Notes: a model not told the origin generated them from the sequence alone. DNA of 64,000 bases from Amycolatopsis tolypomycina (GCF_900105945.1 NZ_FNSO01000004.1:1488001-1552000); one strand, 5' to 3'. Shown: positions 53,377-62,299, numbered from the stretch's first letter. A program made the numbers and translations.

Positions 53377-54715
53377 TCGCGGGACGCTGCGCGGGGGGCG
53401 CAGCGGGAACTTCGGCCACGCGGAACGCCAGGTGGGCCCCGAGCAGGACCAGCGGGTACACCAGGTAGCCGTACCGGGTGGCCGGGGTGAGCAGGATCAA
53501 CGCGCCGAGTCCGACGGCGATGCGCAGCAGTGCGGCGGAGCCGTTCGCGGGGGGCCGGCGCACCAGCCAGCCGATCATCGCCACGGCCGCGGCGCCGACG
53601 AGCACGAACGCCGCCACCTGGCCGACCGGGCCGGTCTCGGCGATCAGGTGGCCCGGCAGCGGACTGGCCGCGGGCGAGCGCACGACGCCCATACCGAGCG
53701 GGAACCGGAACACGTGCTCGACGAAGGCCGCCGGATCCACCAGGTACACCGGCAGGTGCAGGGCGGCCGTCGTCGCCACCAGCGCCGCCGCGAACCGGCC
53801 CAGTGCCGCCCAGTCGAGGCCGTTCCCGCGGCGGACCAGCACGAGCACCGCCAGGACGGCGGCCGCGGGCGCGACGATGAGCTTCGCGCTGACCACCAGC
53901 GCCAGCGCCAGCCCCGACCAGGCGATCCGCCCGGTGGCCGCGAGCGCGCAGCTGAGCACCAGCAGGCCCACGATGGCCAGGTCCGGCCCGGCCACGGCCC
54001 AGGTGAGCGCGGTGAGCGGGCAGGCCAGCGCGAGCTGCGCGGCGCCGACCGGCACCTTCGGCCACTTCAGCAGCTTCAGCGTGCCCAGCACGCACGCGCA
54101 GGCGGCCAGGGCGAACATCCACCGCGCGTCGGTGAGCGCGTTCGCCGGCGGGGTGCCGCCGAACAGCGCCCGCGGCAGCCCGAAGACCGCCATCACCGGG
54201 CCGTACGGGGTGTAGTCGTTCACCTCGGGGGCCCGGCCGAGCGCGGTGACGTCGACGTACGGGGTTCCGTGGTGCAGCAGCAGATCCGCGGACCGCTCGA
54301 TCACCCAGACCTCGGGCTGCGCGGCCCACGAGCCCGGCGTGATCAGCCAGTCCCGGCCGGTCAGGCGGCGAATCACGAGAAGCGCCAACGGGAGGATCAT
54401 TCCCAACAGGGCGACCGCGGCGATGCCGCACCAGCGTGAGCCCGGCAGGCCGCGCGGCGGCCGCCCGCGGCGGGCGGACAGCAGGAGGTAACCGCTGTGC
54501 AGCGCACCGAAGCCGTAGGCCGCCGTCGCGAAGTTGCCCCAGACGCGGTAGCCGTAGAACTCCGACACCAGCGCCGTCGGCAGCGCGAAAGCCAGGCAGA
54601 CCAGGTAGAAGCCCAGGTCCCAGCGCAGGGGGGCGGCCTCTGCGGTGCGCGCCGGTGCCGTGAAGAGCCGGGCCGCGCGCCGCCATGCGGGCGCCTGGCC
54701 CACCTCCGTTTCCAC
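53363..54715 (-). CDS. Polytopic GT-C/GT87-like mannosyltransferase
   Basis: 450 residues with about ten to twelve hydrophobic segments. After the first span it has SEFYGYRVWGNFATAAYGFG, and near residue 155 the loop LLHHGTPYVDVTALGRAPEV then NDYTPYGPVMAVFGLPRALF, typical of polyprenyl-phosphate-sugar-dependent transferases annotated DUF2029/GT87. Catalytic Asp candidates are in this loop. GTG 54715 follows TAGCCT by 6 nt. No neighbouring cell-wall gene; the sugar acceptor is not known. Confidence 0.78.
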   Translation of the reverse strand: METEVGQAPAWRRAARLFTAPARTAEAAPLRWDLGFYLVCLAFALPTALVSEFYGYRVWGNFATAAYGFGALHSGYLLLSARRGRPPRGLPGSRWCGIAAVALLGMILPLALLVIRRLTGRDWLITPGSWAAQPEVWVIERSADLLLHHGTPYVDVTALGRAPEVNDYTPYGPVMAVFGLPRALFGGTPPANALTDARWMFALAACACVLGTLKLLKWPKVPVGAAQLALACPLTALTWAVAGPDLAIVGLLVLSCALAATGRIAWSGLALALVVSAKLIVAPAAAVLAVLVLVRRGNGLDWAALGRFAAALVATTAALHLPVYLVDPAAFVEHVFRFPLGMGVVRSPAASPLPGHLIAETGPVGQVAAFVLVGAAAVAMIGWLVRRPPANGSAALLRIAVGLGALILLTPATRYGYLVYPLVLLGAHLAFRVAEVPAAPPAQRPATTSS

Positions 54716-54727
54716 GTCGCCAGGCTA
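54716..54727 (-). promoter_or_regulatory. Candidate -10 box, leaderless mannosyltransferase message
   Basis: On the minus strand TAGCCT (54727-54722), 6 nt, GTG at 54715. Confidence 0.4.
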
Positions 54728-54747
54728 CCGAGAGGCGTTTGCCGGGT

Positions 54748-55602
54748 TCAGCCGACGTCGCGCAGGCGGGGCAGCAGCTTCGCGGCCGCTTCGGAGGCCG
54801 CGACGACGTCGTCGCGGCTCGCGGGCATCAGGACCAGCTCGGTGAAGCCCGCTTCGACGTAGCTCTCCGCGAGACGGAGGGCGCTGTCCGCATCGGACGG
54901 CAGCCGGAACTGCACGGCCCGCCGTACGGCGGCCGGATCCCGGCCCACGGCGGCGCAATGCGCGTCGAGCACCCGGGAAAGCCGGTGCAGCTCGGCGATT
55001 TCCGCGCCCGGGAGGGCGGCGTTCAGCCAGACGTCGGCGTGCTCGGCGACCACGCGCAGGCCGCGCTTTTCGCCGCTGCTGCCCAGCCACAGCGGGGGTT
55101 TCGGCCGTTGCACCGGCTTCGGGTCGCTGATCGCGCCGGTCAGGGTGTAGTGGCGGCCCGCGTAGGTGACTTCGTCCCGCGTCCACAGCAGACGGAGGAT
55201 TTCGCAGGTTTCGGCCAGTCTTTCCACGCGTTCCTTCGCGGACGGCGTCGGCGTGCCCATCATCGCGTCGGTCATCGCATCGCCGCCCGCGCCGAGGCCG
55301 ACGTCGAGCCGGCCGCCGGAGAGGTGGTCGACGGTCGCGGCGATCTTGGCGAACGTGCCCGGGTGCCGGTGGGTGTTGCCGGAGACCAGGCAGCCGATGC
55401 GCACCCGCCGCGTCGCTTCGGCCATCGCGGCCAGGAGGCTCCAGCCGTCGAAGACGTCGCCGGTGCGCTCGGGGCCCATCGGGGCGAGGTGGTCGAACAC
55501 CCAGCAGCCGTCGAAGCCGGCGTCGTCGGCGATCACCCAGATCTCGCGGAGCGCGGTGATGCCGATGTGCTGCTGGGGTGGTTTGAGCCCGACGGTGGTC
55601 AT
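54748..55602 (-). CDS. LLM-class F420-dependent oxidoreductase
   Basis: Luciferase-like (TIM-barrel) flavin/F420 enzyme, 284 residues. Segments GCWVFDHLAPMGPERTGDVF near residue 33, RVRIGCLVSGNTHRHPGTFA with the conserved SGN(T)xRHP cofactor motif near 68, GRLDVGLGAGG and PLWLGSSGEKRGLRVVAEHA match this class. F420 use is inferred from family. AGGAGT lies before the ATG at 55602. Divergent from marR across 72 bp of palindromes, so the regulator probably represses it. Confidence 0.9.
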   Translation of the reverse strand: MTTVGLKPPQQHIGITALREIWVIADDAGFDGCWVFDHLAPMGPERTGDVFDGWSLLAAMAEATRRVRIGCLVSGNTHRHPGTFAKIAATVDHLSGGRLDVGLGAGGDAMTDAMMGTPTPSAKERVERLAETCEILRLLWTRDEVTYAGRHYTLTGAISDPKPVQRPKPPLWLGSSGEKRGLRVVAEHADVWLNAALPGAEIAELHRLSRVLDAHCAAVGRDPAAVRRAVQFRLPSDADSALRLAESYVEAGFTELVLMPASRDDVVAASEAAAKLLPRLRDVG

Positions 55603-55610
55603 GGGGACTC

Positions 55611-55653
55611 CTGATCGTCAGCTATAAAAATCATCAGTGAAACTGACGATCAG
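55611..55653. promoter_or_regulatory. Paired MarR operator
   Basis: CTGATCGTCAG (55611-55621) and its exact complement CTGACGATCAG (55643-55653), 32 bp centre to centre (about three helix turns). Each half is itself near-palindromic (CTGA...TCAG), and between them TCAGT-GAA-ACTGA forms another. A-rich TATAAAAAT lies between them, likely the -10 area of the divergent LLM gene. Two MarR dimers could bind on one face. Confidence 0.75.
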
Positions 55654-55662
55654 CGTAGGGGG

Positions 55663-55674
55663 TAGAGTTCTCCC
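55663..55674 (+). promoter_or_regulatory. Candidate -10 box, leaderless marR message
   Basis: TAGAGT (55663-55668), 6 nt, ATG at 55675. The right operator half lies about 10 bp upstream. Confidence 0.5.
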
Positions 55675-56106
55675 ATGTCCAGCGCGCCCCTCGCCGTCAC
55701 CCAGCGGCTCGGTTACCTGCTCAAGCACGCCCAGCTGCGGCTGGCGGAGCTGGCCGAGCCGCTGTATGCGCCCCTCGGCGTCACGGGGCGGCAGCTCGCG
55801 CTGCTCACGCTCTTCGCCGACGGCCCGGCGCAGTCGCAGCAGGACGGCGCGGCACGGCTCGGCGTCGACCGGACGACGATGGTCGCGCTGGTCGACGAGC
55901 TCGAGGCCAAGGGCCTGGTCCGGCGCGAGGTGGCGCCGGGCGACCGCCGCAAGCGCCTCGTGGTGCTGACGGCCGAGGGGGAGCGGGTCCGCGAGGCGGG
56001 GGCGGAGGTCACGCGGCAGGCCGAGGCGCTGCTGCTGGAACCGCTTACCGCCGAGGACGCCGAACGGCTGCGCACCGCCCTGCACCGGGTTGTTCGCGCC
56101 GAGTGA
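55675..56106 (+). CDS. MarR-family transcriptional regulator
   Basis: 143-residue winged-helix dimer: helix KHAQLRLAELAEPLYAPLGV, recognition region SQQDGAARLGVDRTTMVALV near residues 57-76, wing RREVAPGDRRKRLVVLTAEG (the DxRxKR-type wing), and the C-terminal dimer helix. ATG at 55675 directly follows a TANNNT-N6 promoter. It lies divergent to the LLM oxidoreductase across two exact inverted repeats, so autoregulation and control of that gene are expected. Ligand unknown. Confidence 0.93.
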   Translation: MSSAPLAVTQRLGYLLKHAQLRLAELAEPLYAPLGVTGRQLALLTLFADGPAQSQQDGAARLGVDRTTMVALVDELEAKGLVRREVAPGDRRKRLVVLTAEGERVREAGAEVTRQAEALLLEPLTAEDAERLRTALHRVVRAE

Positions 56107-56204
56107 ACGACATCGGGAAGGAAACGGACAGCAGGGGCGTTGTCCAGGTCATATCCGGCGAAAACCTCGGCTTATCTAGAGGTTTCTGATCCTGGGGGTT
56201 TCCC

Positions 56205-58076
56205 GTGGACAACATGTGGGGGCTGTGGAGCTCGGCGATGCGTGCCGACGACGCCCCGAAGGCGCTGACGCGCGGCACGCTCAAACGCGTCGCGCGTTTC
56301 GCCCGGCCGCACTGGCGGCGCCTGCTGGCCTTCCTCATCCTGACGGTCGTCTCGGCCGTCCTCGCCGTGTCGACGCCGGTGCTGGCGGGCAAGGTGGTCG
56401 ACGCGATCGTCGGCGGCCACGACGTCTCGCTGGTCGTCTGGCTCGCCGTCGTCATCGCCGCGCTGGCGATCGCCGACGCCGGCTTCGGCCTGATCGAGCG
56501 GTGGCAGTCCGCGCGCATCGGCGAAGGCATCATCTACGACCTGCGGCGCGCGGTCTTCGAGCACGTCCAGCGCATGCCGATCGCCTTCTTCACGCGCACC
56601 CGCACGGGCGCGCTCGTCTCGCGGCTCAACAACGACGTCATCGGCGCGCAGCGGACGTTCACCGCGACGTTGTCCGGGCTCGTCACCAACGTCATCCAGC
56701 TGGCGCTGTCGCTGGCCGTCATGCTGACGCTGTCCTGGCAGGTCACGCTGCTCGCGCTGGTGCTGCTGCCGATCTTCGTCATCCCCGCGCGCCGGCTCGG
56801 CCGCCGGATGGCCGGGCTGCAGCGGGAAGCCGCGAACCTCAACGCCGGGATGACCACGCAGATGACCGAGCGGTTCTCCGCGCCGGGCGCGACGCTGGTG
56901 AAGCTCTTCGGCCGTCCGGTGCAGGAGGCGGACGACTTCGGCGTGCGCGCCGGGCGCGTGCGGGACATCGGCGTCCGGACCGCGATGCTGACCCGCTGGT
57001 TCATGACCAGCCTGACCCTGGTTTCGGCGCTGGCGCAGGCGCTCGTCTACGGCCTCGGCGGGTACCTGGCCCTGACCGGCGCCTTGGCGCCGGGCACGGT
57101 GGTCGCGCTGGCACTGCTGCTGACCCGGCTCTACGCGCCGCTGACCGCGCTGGCCAACGTCCGCGTCGACGTCATGACGGCGCTGGTGTCGTTCGAGCGG
57201 GTCTTCGAGGTGCTGGACCTGGAGCCGATGATCAAGGAGAAGCCCTCCGCGCGTGCTCTTTCTTCGTCCGGCGGGGTTTCGGTGGAGTTCTCCGACGTCC
57301 GGTTCGGGTACCCGGCCGCGGATCGGTATTCGCTGGCGTCGCTGGAAGACGTCGCGACTTTGGACCACCGCGGTGGGGAAGAGGTGCTGCACGGGATCTC
57401 GTTCCGCGCCGAGCCGGGGCAGATGGTCGCGCTGGTCGGGTCTTCGGGGGCGGGGAAGTCGACGATCGCGTCGCTGCTGCCGCGGCTCTACGACGTCGAC
57501 GCGGGTGCGGTCCGGTTGTCCGATGTGGACGTCCGGGACCTGACTTTCGCTTCGCTGCGGGAAACCGTCGGCGTCGTGACCCAGGACGGGCACCTCTTCC
57601 ACGACACGATCCGCGCGAACCTGGCGTACGCACGCCCCGGCGTCACCGACGACGAGATCTGGGAAGCCCTGGAGCGGGCCCGGCTCGGCGAGCTGGTGCA
57701 TTCGCTGCCCGACGGCCTCGACACGACGGTCGGCGAGCGCGGCTACCGCCTCTCCGGCGGCGAGCGTCAGCGGCTGACGATCGCGCGTCTCCTGCTGGCC
57801 CAGCCCAAGGTCGTCATCCTCGACGAGGCGACCGCCCACCTGGACTCGGAGTCCGAGGCCGCCGTCGGCGAGGCCCTGACCCACGCGTTGGCCGGCCGCA
57901 CGGCCCTGGTCATCGCCCACCGCCTGTCGACGGTCCGCGCGGCCGACCAGATCCTGGTCCTGGAACACGGCGAGATCGTCGAGCGCGGAACCCACGAGGA
58001 ACTCCTCGCCGCCGGCGGCCGCTACGCAACCCTCCACGCAACCCAGTTCGCCGACGAGGAACCCGCCGTGGCGTGA
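56205..58076 (+). CDS. ABC-type multidrug/lipid exporter, fused membrane and ATPase domains
   Basis: 623-residue half-transporter acting as dimer: six membrane helices in residues about 38-320 (RLLAFLILTVVSAVLAVSTP first), then an ATPase: Walker A GSSGAGKSTIASLLPR near 411, Q-loop VTQDGHLFHD, signature YRLSGGERQRLTIARLLL near 516, Walker B VVILDEATAHLDSESE, H-loop VIAHRLSTV. The insertion SARALSSSGGVSVEFSDVRF precedes the ATPase. GTG 56205 with GGGGG upstream. It ends in the 21-bp-type repeat at 58072. Substrate unknown. Confidence 0.93.
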   Translation: MDNMWGLWSSAMRADDAPKALTRGTLKRVARFARPHWRRLLAFLILTVVSAVLAVSTPVLAGKVVDAIVGGHDVSLVVWLAVVIAALAIADAGFGLIERWQSARIGEGIIYDLRRAVFEHVQRMPIAFFTRTRTGALVSRLNNDVIGAQRTFTATLSGLVTNVIQLALSLAVMLTLSWQVTLLALVLLPIFVIPARRLGRRMAGLQREAANLNAGMTTQMTERFSAPGATLVKLFGRPVQEADDFGVRAGRVRDIGVRTAMLTRWFMTSLTLVSALAQALVYGLGGYLALTGALAPGTVVALALLLTRLYAPLTALANVRVDVMTALVSFERVFEVLDLEPMIKEKPSARALSSSGGVSVEFSDVRFGYPAADRYSLASLEDVATLDHRGGEEVLHGISFRAEPGQMVALVGSSGAGKSTIASLLPRLYDVDAGAVRLSDVDVRDLTFASLRETVGVVTQDGHLFHDTIRANLAYARPGVTDDEIWEALERARLGELVHSLPDGLDTTVGERGYRLSGGERQRLTIARLLLAQPKVVILDEATAHLDSESEAAVGEALTHALAGRTALVIAHRLSTVRAADQILVLEHGEIVERGTHEELLAAGGRYATLHATQFADEEPAVA

Positions 58077-58208
58077 TCGAAGAGTCATCACGCGTGATTG
58101 GAGGGTCAACTCACGTGATTGAAGGGTCGACACGGTGCCAGTGCCGTGTCGACCCTCCAATCACGCGTGTCGACCTTTGAATCACGCGTGTCGACCCTCC
58201 AAGCACGT
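58072..58208. repeat. 21-bp repeat family, second locus, arranged as inverted array
   Basis: Left: three direct units around GCGTGATTGGAGGGTC (58072-58133). Right: three inverted 21-bp units (58146-58166, 58167-58187, 58188-58208), core GTGTCGACC...AATCACGC. The arms meet at the perfect inverted repeat GGGTCGACACGG / CCGTGTCGACCC. It separates the convergent ABC exporter and serine hydrolase genes, overlaps the exporter's stop, and encodes the last eight codons of the hydrolase. Confidence 0.9.
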
Positions 58209-59348
58209 GTAGAGGGCCTGGACCAGGGCCATTTTGCGGGGGTCGTCGCGGATCAGGGGGCCCAGCTGGTTGAGGGTGTAGCCGAAGGCGATGCCGTTTT
58301 CGGGGTCGGCGGCGCCGGTGGAGCCGCCGAGGCCGTCGTGGCCGAAGGCCGTGGGGTTGGGGCCGAAGCCGCGGGCGTCGCTGCCGAGGTAGAAGCCGAG
58401 GCCCCACTCGTTGGGGAGGCCGAGGACCGCGTCGATCTCCTTGCCCTGGCTCTCGCGAGCCCGGGCCAGGGCCGTGGGGGACAGGAGGGTGCCGTCGGCG
58501 ATCGCCGCGTAGATCGTCGCGATGGCGCGGGCCGTGCCGTGGCCGTTCAACGCCGGCATGACCGCCTGGCGCCACGCCGGATCATTGGCGTCGTGGCCCT
58601 GGACTCGGGGGTTCATCAACGCCGCCAGCGCGACCGGGCCGGCCGCCGCGAACGCCGTGGCCAGCGCGTTTGCCATCTCCTCCGTCACGACCGGGTCCAC
58701 CAGGGTCGCGCAGCGGTCGAGGTCGGCCGGAGACGCGAGGCCGATCGAGAAGTCCGCGTCCAGCGGCCCGGCGACCTGCTCGGCGAAGAACTCCCGGATG
58801 CCCTGCCCGGCGACCCGCTGCACGACCTCGCCGACGAGCCAGCCGTAGGCCAGCGCGTGGTAGCCGCCCGCCGCGCCGGGCTCGGCCAGCGGTTCCTGCG
58901 CCGCGTACAGCGACGTCATCAGGTCCCAGTCGTACAGCTCCTCGACCCGCACCGGCCGGTCCAGGCCGATCCCGGGCACGCCGGAGCGGTGCGACAGCAG
59001 CCACCGCACCGGAATCCCCGACTTCCCGGCCGCGGCGAACTCCGGCCAGTACTTCGCGACCGGCGCGTCGACGTCGAGCTCGCCCGCGTCCGCCAGCCGG
59101 TGCGCGCAGAGCGCGGTCATGCCCTTGGTCGTCGACCAGACGTTGGCCAGGGTGTCCGGCTGCCACGGCCGCGTGCGGTCGGGACCGGACCAGCCGCCCC
59201 ACAGGTCCACCACCACTGCACCGTGGCGGACGGCGGTGAACGCGGCGCCCAGCTCACCGCGGGAGCGGAAGTTCTCCTCGAAGGCCTCGCGCACCGGTTC
59301 GAAGCCGGGCGCGCACCGGCCGTGCACGGTCGCCGTGGCAGTGTCCAT
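58182..59348 (-). CDS. Serine hydrolase, beta-lactamase class C / EstB-like
   Basis: 388 residues. The catalytic S-x-x-K is in VWSTTKGMTALCAHRLADAG near residue 70, the tyrosine motif is YHALAYGWLVGE near 165, and HDGLGGSTG near 345 stands for the third (KTG-like) motif; this fits EstB-type esterases or D-alanyl amidases rather than a true beta-lactamase. No signal peptide. GGAGG precedes the ATG at 59348. The C-terminal LEGRHA end comes from the repeat array, so the native end may have been replaced. Confidence 0.9.
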   Translation of the reverse strand: MDTATATVHGRCAPGFEPVREAFEENFRSRGELGAAFTAVRHGAVVVDLWGGWSGPDRTRPWQPDTLANVWSTTKGMTALCAHRLADAGELDVDAPVAKYWPEFAAAGKSGIPVRWLLSHRSGVPGIGLDRPVRVEELYDWDLMTSLYAAQEPLAEPGAAGGYHALAYGWLVGEVVQRVAGQGIREFFAEQVAGPLDADFSIGLASPADLDRCATLVDPVVTEEMANALATAFAAAGPVALAALMNPRVQGHDANDPAWRQAVMPALNGHGTARAIATIYAAIADGTLLSPTALARARESQGKEIDAVLGLPNEWGLGFYLGSDARGFGPNPTAFGHDGLGGSTGAADPENGIAFGYTLNQLGPLIRDDPRKMALVQALYTCLEGRHA

Positions 59349-59456
59349 CGGACCTCCTCCGGGAGCGACCGGTCCACACCGACCAGTCGGTATGTCGACG
59401 CTAGAACCGCCGGGCACGTGACGTCAAGACGTGCCCGGGCGGTGCTTGTTCACCAA

Positions 59457-60182
59457 CTAGCGCAGGCGCGGGACAATTTCGCCGTACTTCGCCAGCAGCC
59501 CGGCGTTCGCCTCGTCGCCACCCTCCACATTGGAGCTTCGCCACAGCGGGACGTCGAGGCCTTCGGCCGTCCCGCGGTCGTAGACCTGGGTCAGCACCAG
59601 GTTCCACAGGAACGCACCGACCACAGTGGACAGCGGCGCGGTGCGCGGGGCGCCCGGCGGGTAGCTCGCGTCGCCCGGGACGACCAGCGAGTCCAGCACG
59701 ACGGTGCCCTCCTCGACCAGCGTGCTCGACGACCGCCGCGGCGCCGCCGCCACGCACGCCCGCGACGTCACCGCGATGACGGCCGCCCCCCGCTTGCGCG
59801 CCTCGAGGCACAGCTCGACGGGGTAGGGGTTGACGCCGGACGTCGAGAACACCACCAGCACGTCGTCCGGCCCCGGCGGGCGCTCGGCCAGCACCTCCGC
59901 GGCCAGGCCGCTGCGCCGCTCGGTCCGCGTGCTCGACACCGCGCCGTGCAGGGGGAGCAGGTCCGGGTGGTAGAGCGGGTAGACGCAGGCCAGCCCGCCG
60001 GCCCGGTAGAACGTCTCGGCGACCGCGGCCAGCGAGTGCCCGGCCCCCGCGGTGTAGACCAGTGCGTCGGCCCGGATCACCCCCAGCACCAGGTCCGCCG
60101 CGGCCCGCACCGCTTCGGCGTTGGCCTGCTCGACGTCCGCCAGTTGCTCGGCGACGCTGCCTGCGATGTCCGTGGCGCTCAC
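59457..60182 (-). CDS. SIS-domain (sugar isomerase-like) protein
   Basis: 241 residues with a phosphosugar-binding SIS fold: YTAGAGHSLAAVAETFYRAG near residue 45 and VLVVFSTSGVNPYPVELCLE near 108 are the two phosphate loops. C-terminal FLWNLVLTQVYDRGTAEGLD is an amphipathic end helix. Resembles uncharacterised YfeU/DUF-type sugar isomerases near N-acetyl-sugar operons. GTG at 60182 has GGAAGGG 8 nt upstream, so I prefer it over the GTG at 60191. Substrate unknown; no kinase or transporter neighbour. Confidence 0.85.
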   Translation of the reverse strand: MSATDIAGSVAEQLADVEQANAEAVRAAADLVLGVIRADALVYTAGAGHSLAAVAETFYRAGGLACVYPLYHPDLLPLHGAVSSTRTERRSGLAAEVLAERPPGPDDVLVVFSTSGVNPYPVELCLEARKRGAAVIAVTSRACVAAAPRRSSSTLVEEGTVVLDSLVVPGDASYPPGAPRTAPLSTVVGAFLWNLVLTQVYDRGTAEGLDVPLWRSSNVEGGDEANAGLLAKYGEIVPRLR

Positions 60183-60269
60183 CACACCCACCCTTCCGTT
60201 GGGGACCGGGCGCCGAATCTATCGCGAATATGGTGGTAGGCGGGGGAACGGCAGGCGAGGAGGACGCGG

Positions 60270-60962
60270 GTGGGCGAAGCAGATCCGGCGGTGTCCGTGT
60301 GGCCGGCCCGCGGGCGGACACGGGCGGTCGTGCTCGTGCTCCACGGCGGTGCCGAACACAGCACGGGCAGTGTCCAGCCCTGGAAACTGGCCTACCTGCG
60401 GATGGTGCCGATCGCGCGCGCCCTGCACCGGGCCGGGCGCAAGGACGGCGTCGAGGTGCGGCTGCTGCGCAACCGGCGTTACGGCTGGAACGCCCCCGCC
60501 GAAGACCCGGTCGACGACGCCCGCTGGGCCCTCGAACGCCTCCGCGCCGACCACCCCGGCCTGCCGGTCGTGCTCGTCGGTCACTCGATGGGGGCACGGG
60601 TGGCGCTGCGCGTGGCCGACGACCCGGCCGTGCGCGGGGTCTGCGCGCTGGCGCCGTGGACGCCGCGGGGCGAGCCGGTCGACGCCGTCGCCGGGCGGTC
60701 GGTGCTGATCGTGCACGGGACCCGCGACCGGATGACCAGCCCGGCGGAGTCCCACGCCTTCGCCGAACGGGCCGCGAAAGTGGCCGCGCGCCTCGCCCGT
60801 TTCGAGATGGCGAACGAAGGGCACGCGATGGTGCGCCGCGCCCGGGTCTGGACCCGGCTGACGGTGGCGTTCACCCTGGATCTGCTGACCGGGGACGACG
60901 GCCGGACGCTGCGCGGGGCGTGGGCCGCGCCGGCGCCGCAACGGCTGCGGATCCCGGTGTGA
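60270..60962 (+). CDS. Alpha/beta hydrolase
   Basis: 230 residues. Oxyanion strand VVLVLHGGAEHSTGSVQPWK near residue 22, nucleophile elbow VVLVGHSMGARVALRVADD with Ser near 106, acid in VLIVHGTRDRMTSPAESHAF near 152 and the histidine in MANEGHAMVRR near 187: a complete triad. Resembles small actinobacterial esterases/lipases. GTG at 60270 with GAGGAGG about 7 nt upstream. Divergent from the SIS-domain gene, and 95 bp before the cyclopropane synthase. Substrate unknown. Confidence 0.87.
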   Translation: MGEADPAVSVWPARGRTRAVVLVLHGGAEHSTGSVQPWKLAYLRMVPIARALHRAGRKDGVEVRLLRNRRYGWNAPAEDPVDDARWALERLRADHPGLPVVLVGHSMGARVALRVADDPAVRGVCALAPWTPRGEPVDAVAGRSVLIVHGTRDRMTSPAESHAFAERAAKVAARLARFEMANEGHAMVRRARVWTRLTVAFTLDLLTGDDGRTLRGAWAAPAPQRLRIPV

Positions 60963-61057
60963 AAGTGCCCCGAACAGGGCATTCGGCGAAACGTGCCGCG
61001 GGGGTGCGGCGACTACGATCGATCACCGGTGAACCTGGCCGGCCGGAGGGAGAACCC

Positions 61058-62299
61058 GTGACCACCACGAGCGCTGCCCGGGACGTCCCGGACGAAGACC
61101 GCTGGCCGGGCCTGGCCACCCCGCCGCACTCCGCGCTGCGTGCGCGGATCGCCGCCGCGCTGTTCCGCCACGCGGTCCGCCCGCTCGACGTGCGGGCGGT
61201 GTTCCCGGACGGCACCGTGCTCGGCGCCGGCGGCCCGGAATCGCCCGAAATGCGGATCCTGCGGCCCGAGGCGTTCTTCCACCGCCTCGGCGTCGACGCC
61301 AAGATCGGCTTCGGCGAGTCCTACATGGCCGGTGACTGGACCGCGTCCGACCTGGCCGACGTGCTGACGCCGTTCGCCGAGCGGATGGCCACGCTCGTCC
61401 CGCCGGTGCTGCAGAAGTTCCGCCGGATCGCCGAGCGCACGCAGCCGCCGTCGGAGGAGAACACCCTCGAGGGCGCGCGGGCCAACATCCACCGGCACTA
61501 CGACCTGTCCAACGACCTGTTCGGCGCCTTCCTCGACGAGTCGATGACGTACTCCTCGGCGCTGTTCGGGCTCGACGACGACCTGACGGCCGCGCAGCAC
61601 CGCAAGATCGACAGCGTGCTCGACTACGCGGGCGTCCGCGAAGGCAGCGAGGTGCTCGAAATCGGCACCGGATGGGGTGAACTCGCCATCCGCGCCGCGG
61701 CCCGCGGCGCGCACGTGACGTCACTGACCATTTCGGAGCAGCAGCGCGCGCTGGCCACCGAACGCATCGCCGCGGCCGGGTTCGCCGATCGCGTCGAAGT
61801 GAAGCTGTGCGACTACCGCGAGTCGAGCGGCAAGTACGACGCCGTGGTCAGCGTCGAGATGATCGAGGCCGTCGGCGCGTCCTACTGGCCCGAGTTCTAC
61901 CGGGTGATCGGCGAGCGGCTGCGCCCGGGCGGGCGGTTCGGCCTGCAGGCCATCACCATGGACCACGACCGGATGCTGGCGGCGTCGCGGGCCTACGGCT
62001 GGGTGCACAAGTACATCTTCCCGGGCGGGCTCATCCCGTCGGTGCGCTCGATCGAGGAGGGCGTCAAGGCGAACACCCGGCTCAAGCTGGCCGGGATGCG
62101 CGAGTTCGGCCAGGACTACGCGCGCACGCTACGGTGGTGGCGCGAACGGTTCCTGCACCGCTGGGCCGACATCGCCGGGTTCGGGTTCGACGACGTCTTC
62201 CGCCGGATGTGGGAGTTCTACCTGGCCTATTCCGAGGCCGGGTTCCGGTCCGGGTACCTCAAGGTCCACCAGTTCGGCTACGAGGCAACCGGCCGGTAA
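61058..62299 (+). CDS. Cyclopropane-fatty-acyl-phospholipid synthase / mycolic-acid-type methyltransferase
   Basis: SAM-dependent enzyme adding a methylene to unsaturated acyl chains of membrane lipids. 413 residues: N-terminal domain with IGFGESYMAGDW, the conserved HRHYDLSNDLFGAFLDESMT near residue 148, SAM loop VLEIGTGWGELAIRAAARGA near 197, LTISEQQRALATERI, and the end FYLAYSEAGFRSGYLKVHQF. Has the roughly 110-residue N-terminal part of the full-length Cfa. GTG 61058 with GGAGGGAG upstream. May use the products of the desaturase at 15.6 kb. Confidence 0.93.
   Translation: MTTTSAARDVPDEDRWPGLATPPHSALRARIAAALFRHAVRPLDVRAVFPDGTVLGAGGPESPEMRILRPEAFFHRLGVDAKIGFGESYMAGDWTASDLADVLTPFAERMATLVPPVLQKFRRIAERTQPPSEENTLEGARANIHRHYDLSNDLFGAFLDESMTYSSALFGLDDDLTAAQHRKIDSVLDYAGVREGSEVLEIGTGWGELAIRAAARGAHVTSLTISEQQRALATERIAAAGFADRVEVKLCDYRESSGKYDAVVSVEMIEAVGASYWPEFYRVIGERLRPGGRFGLQAITMDHDRMLAASRAYGWVHKYIFPGGLIPSVRSIEEGVKANTRLKLAGMREFGQDYARTLRWWRERFLHRWADIAGFGFDDVFRRMWEFYLAYSEAGFRSGYLKVHQFGYEATGR

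Noticed and set aside
60967..60982. Terminator after the alpha/beta hydrolase
   Set aside because: TGCCC/GGGCA forms only a 5-bp stem without a T-run; too weak to call.
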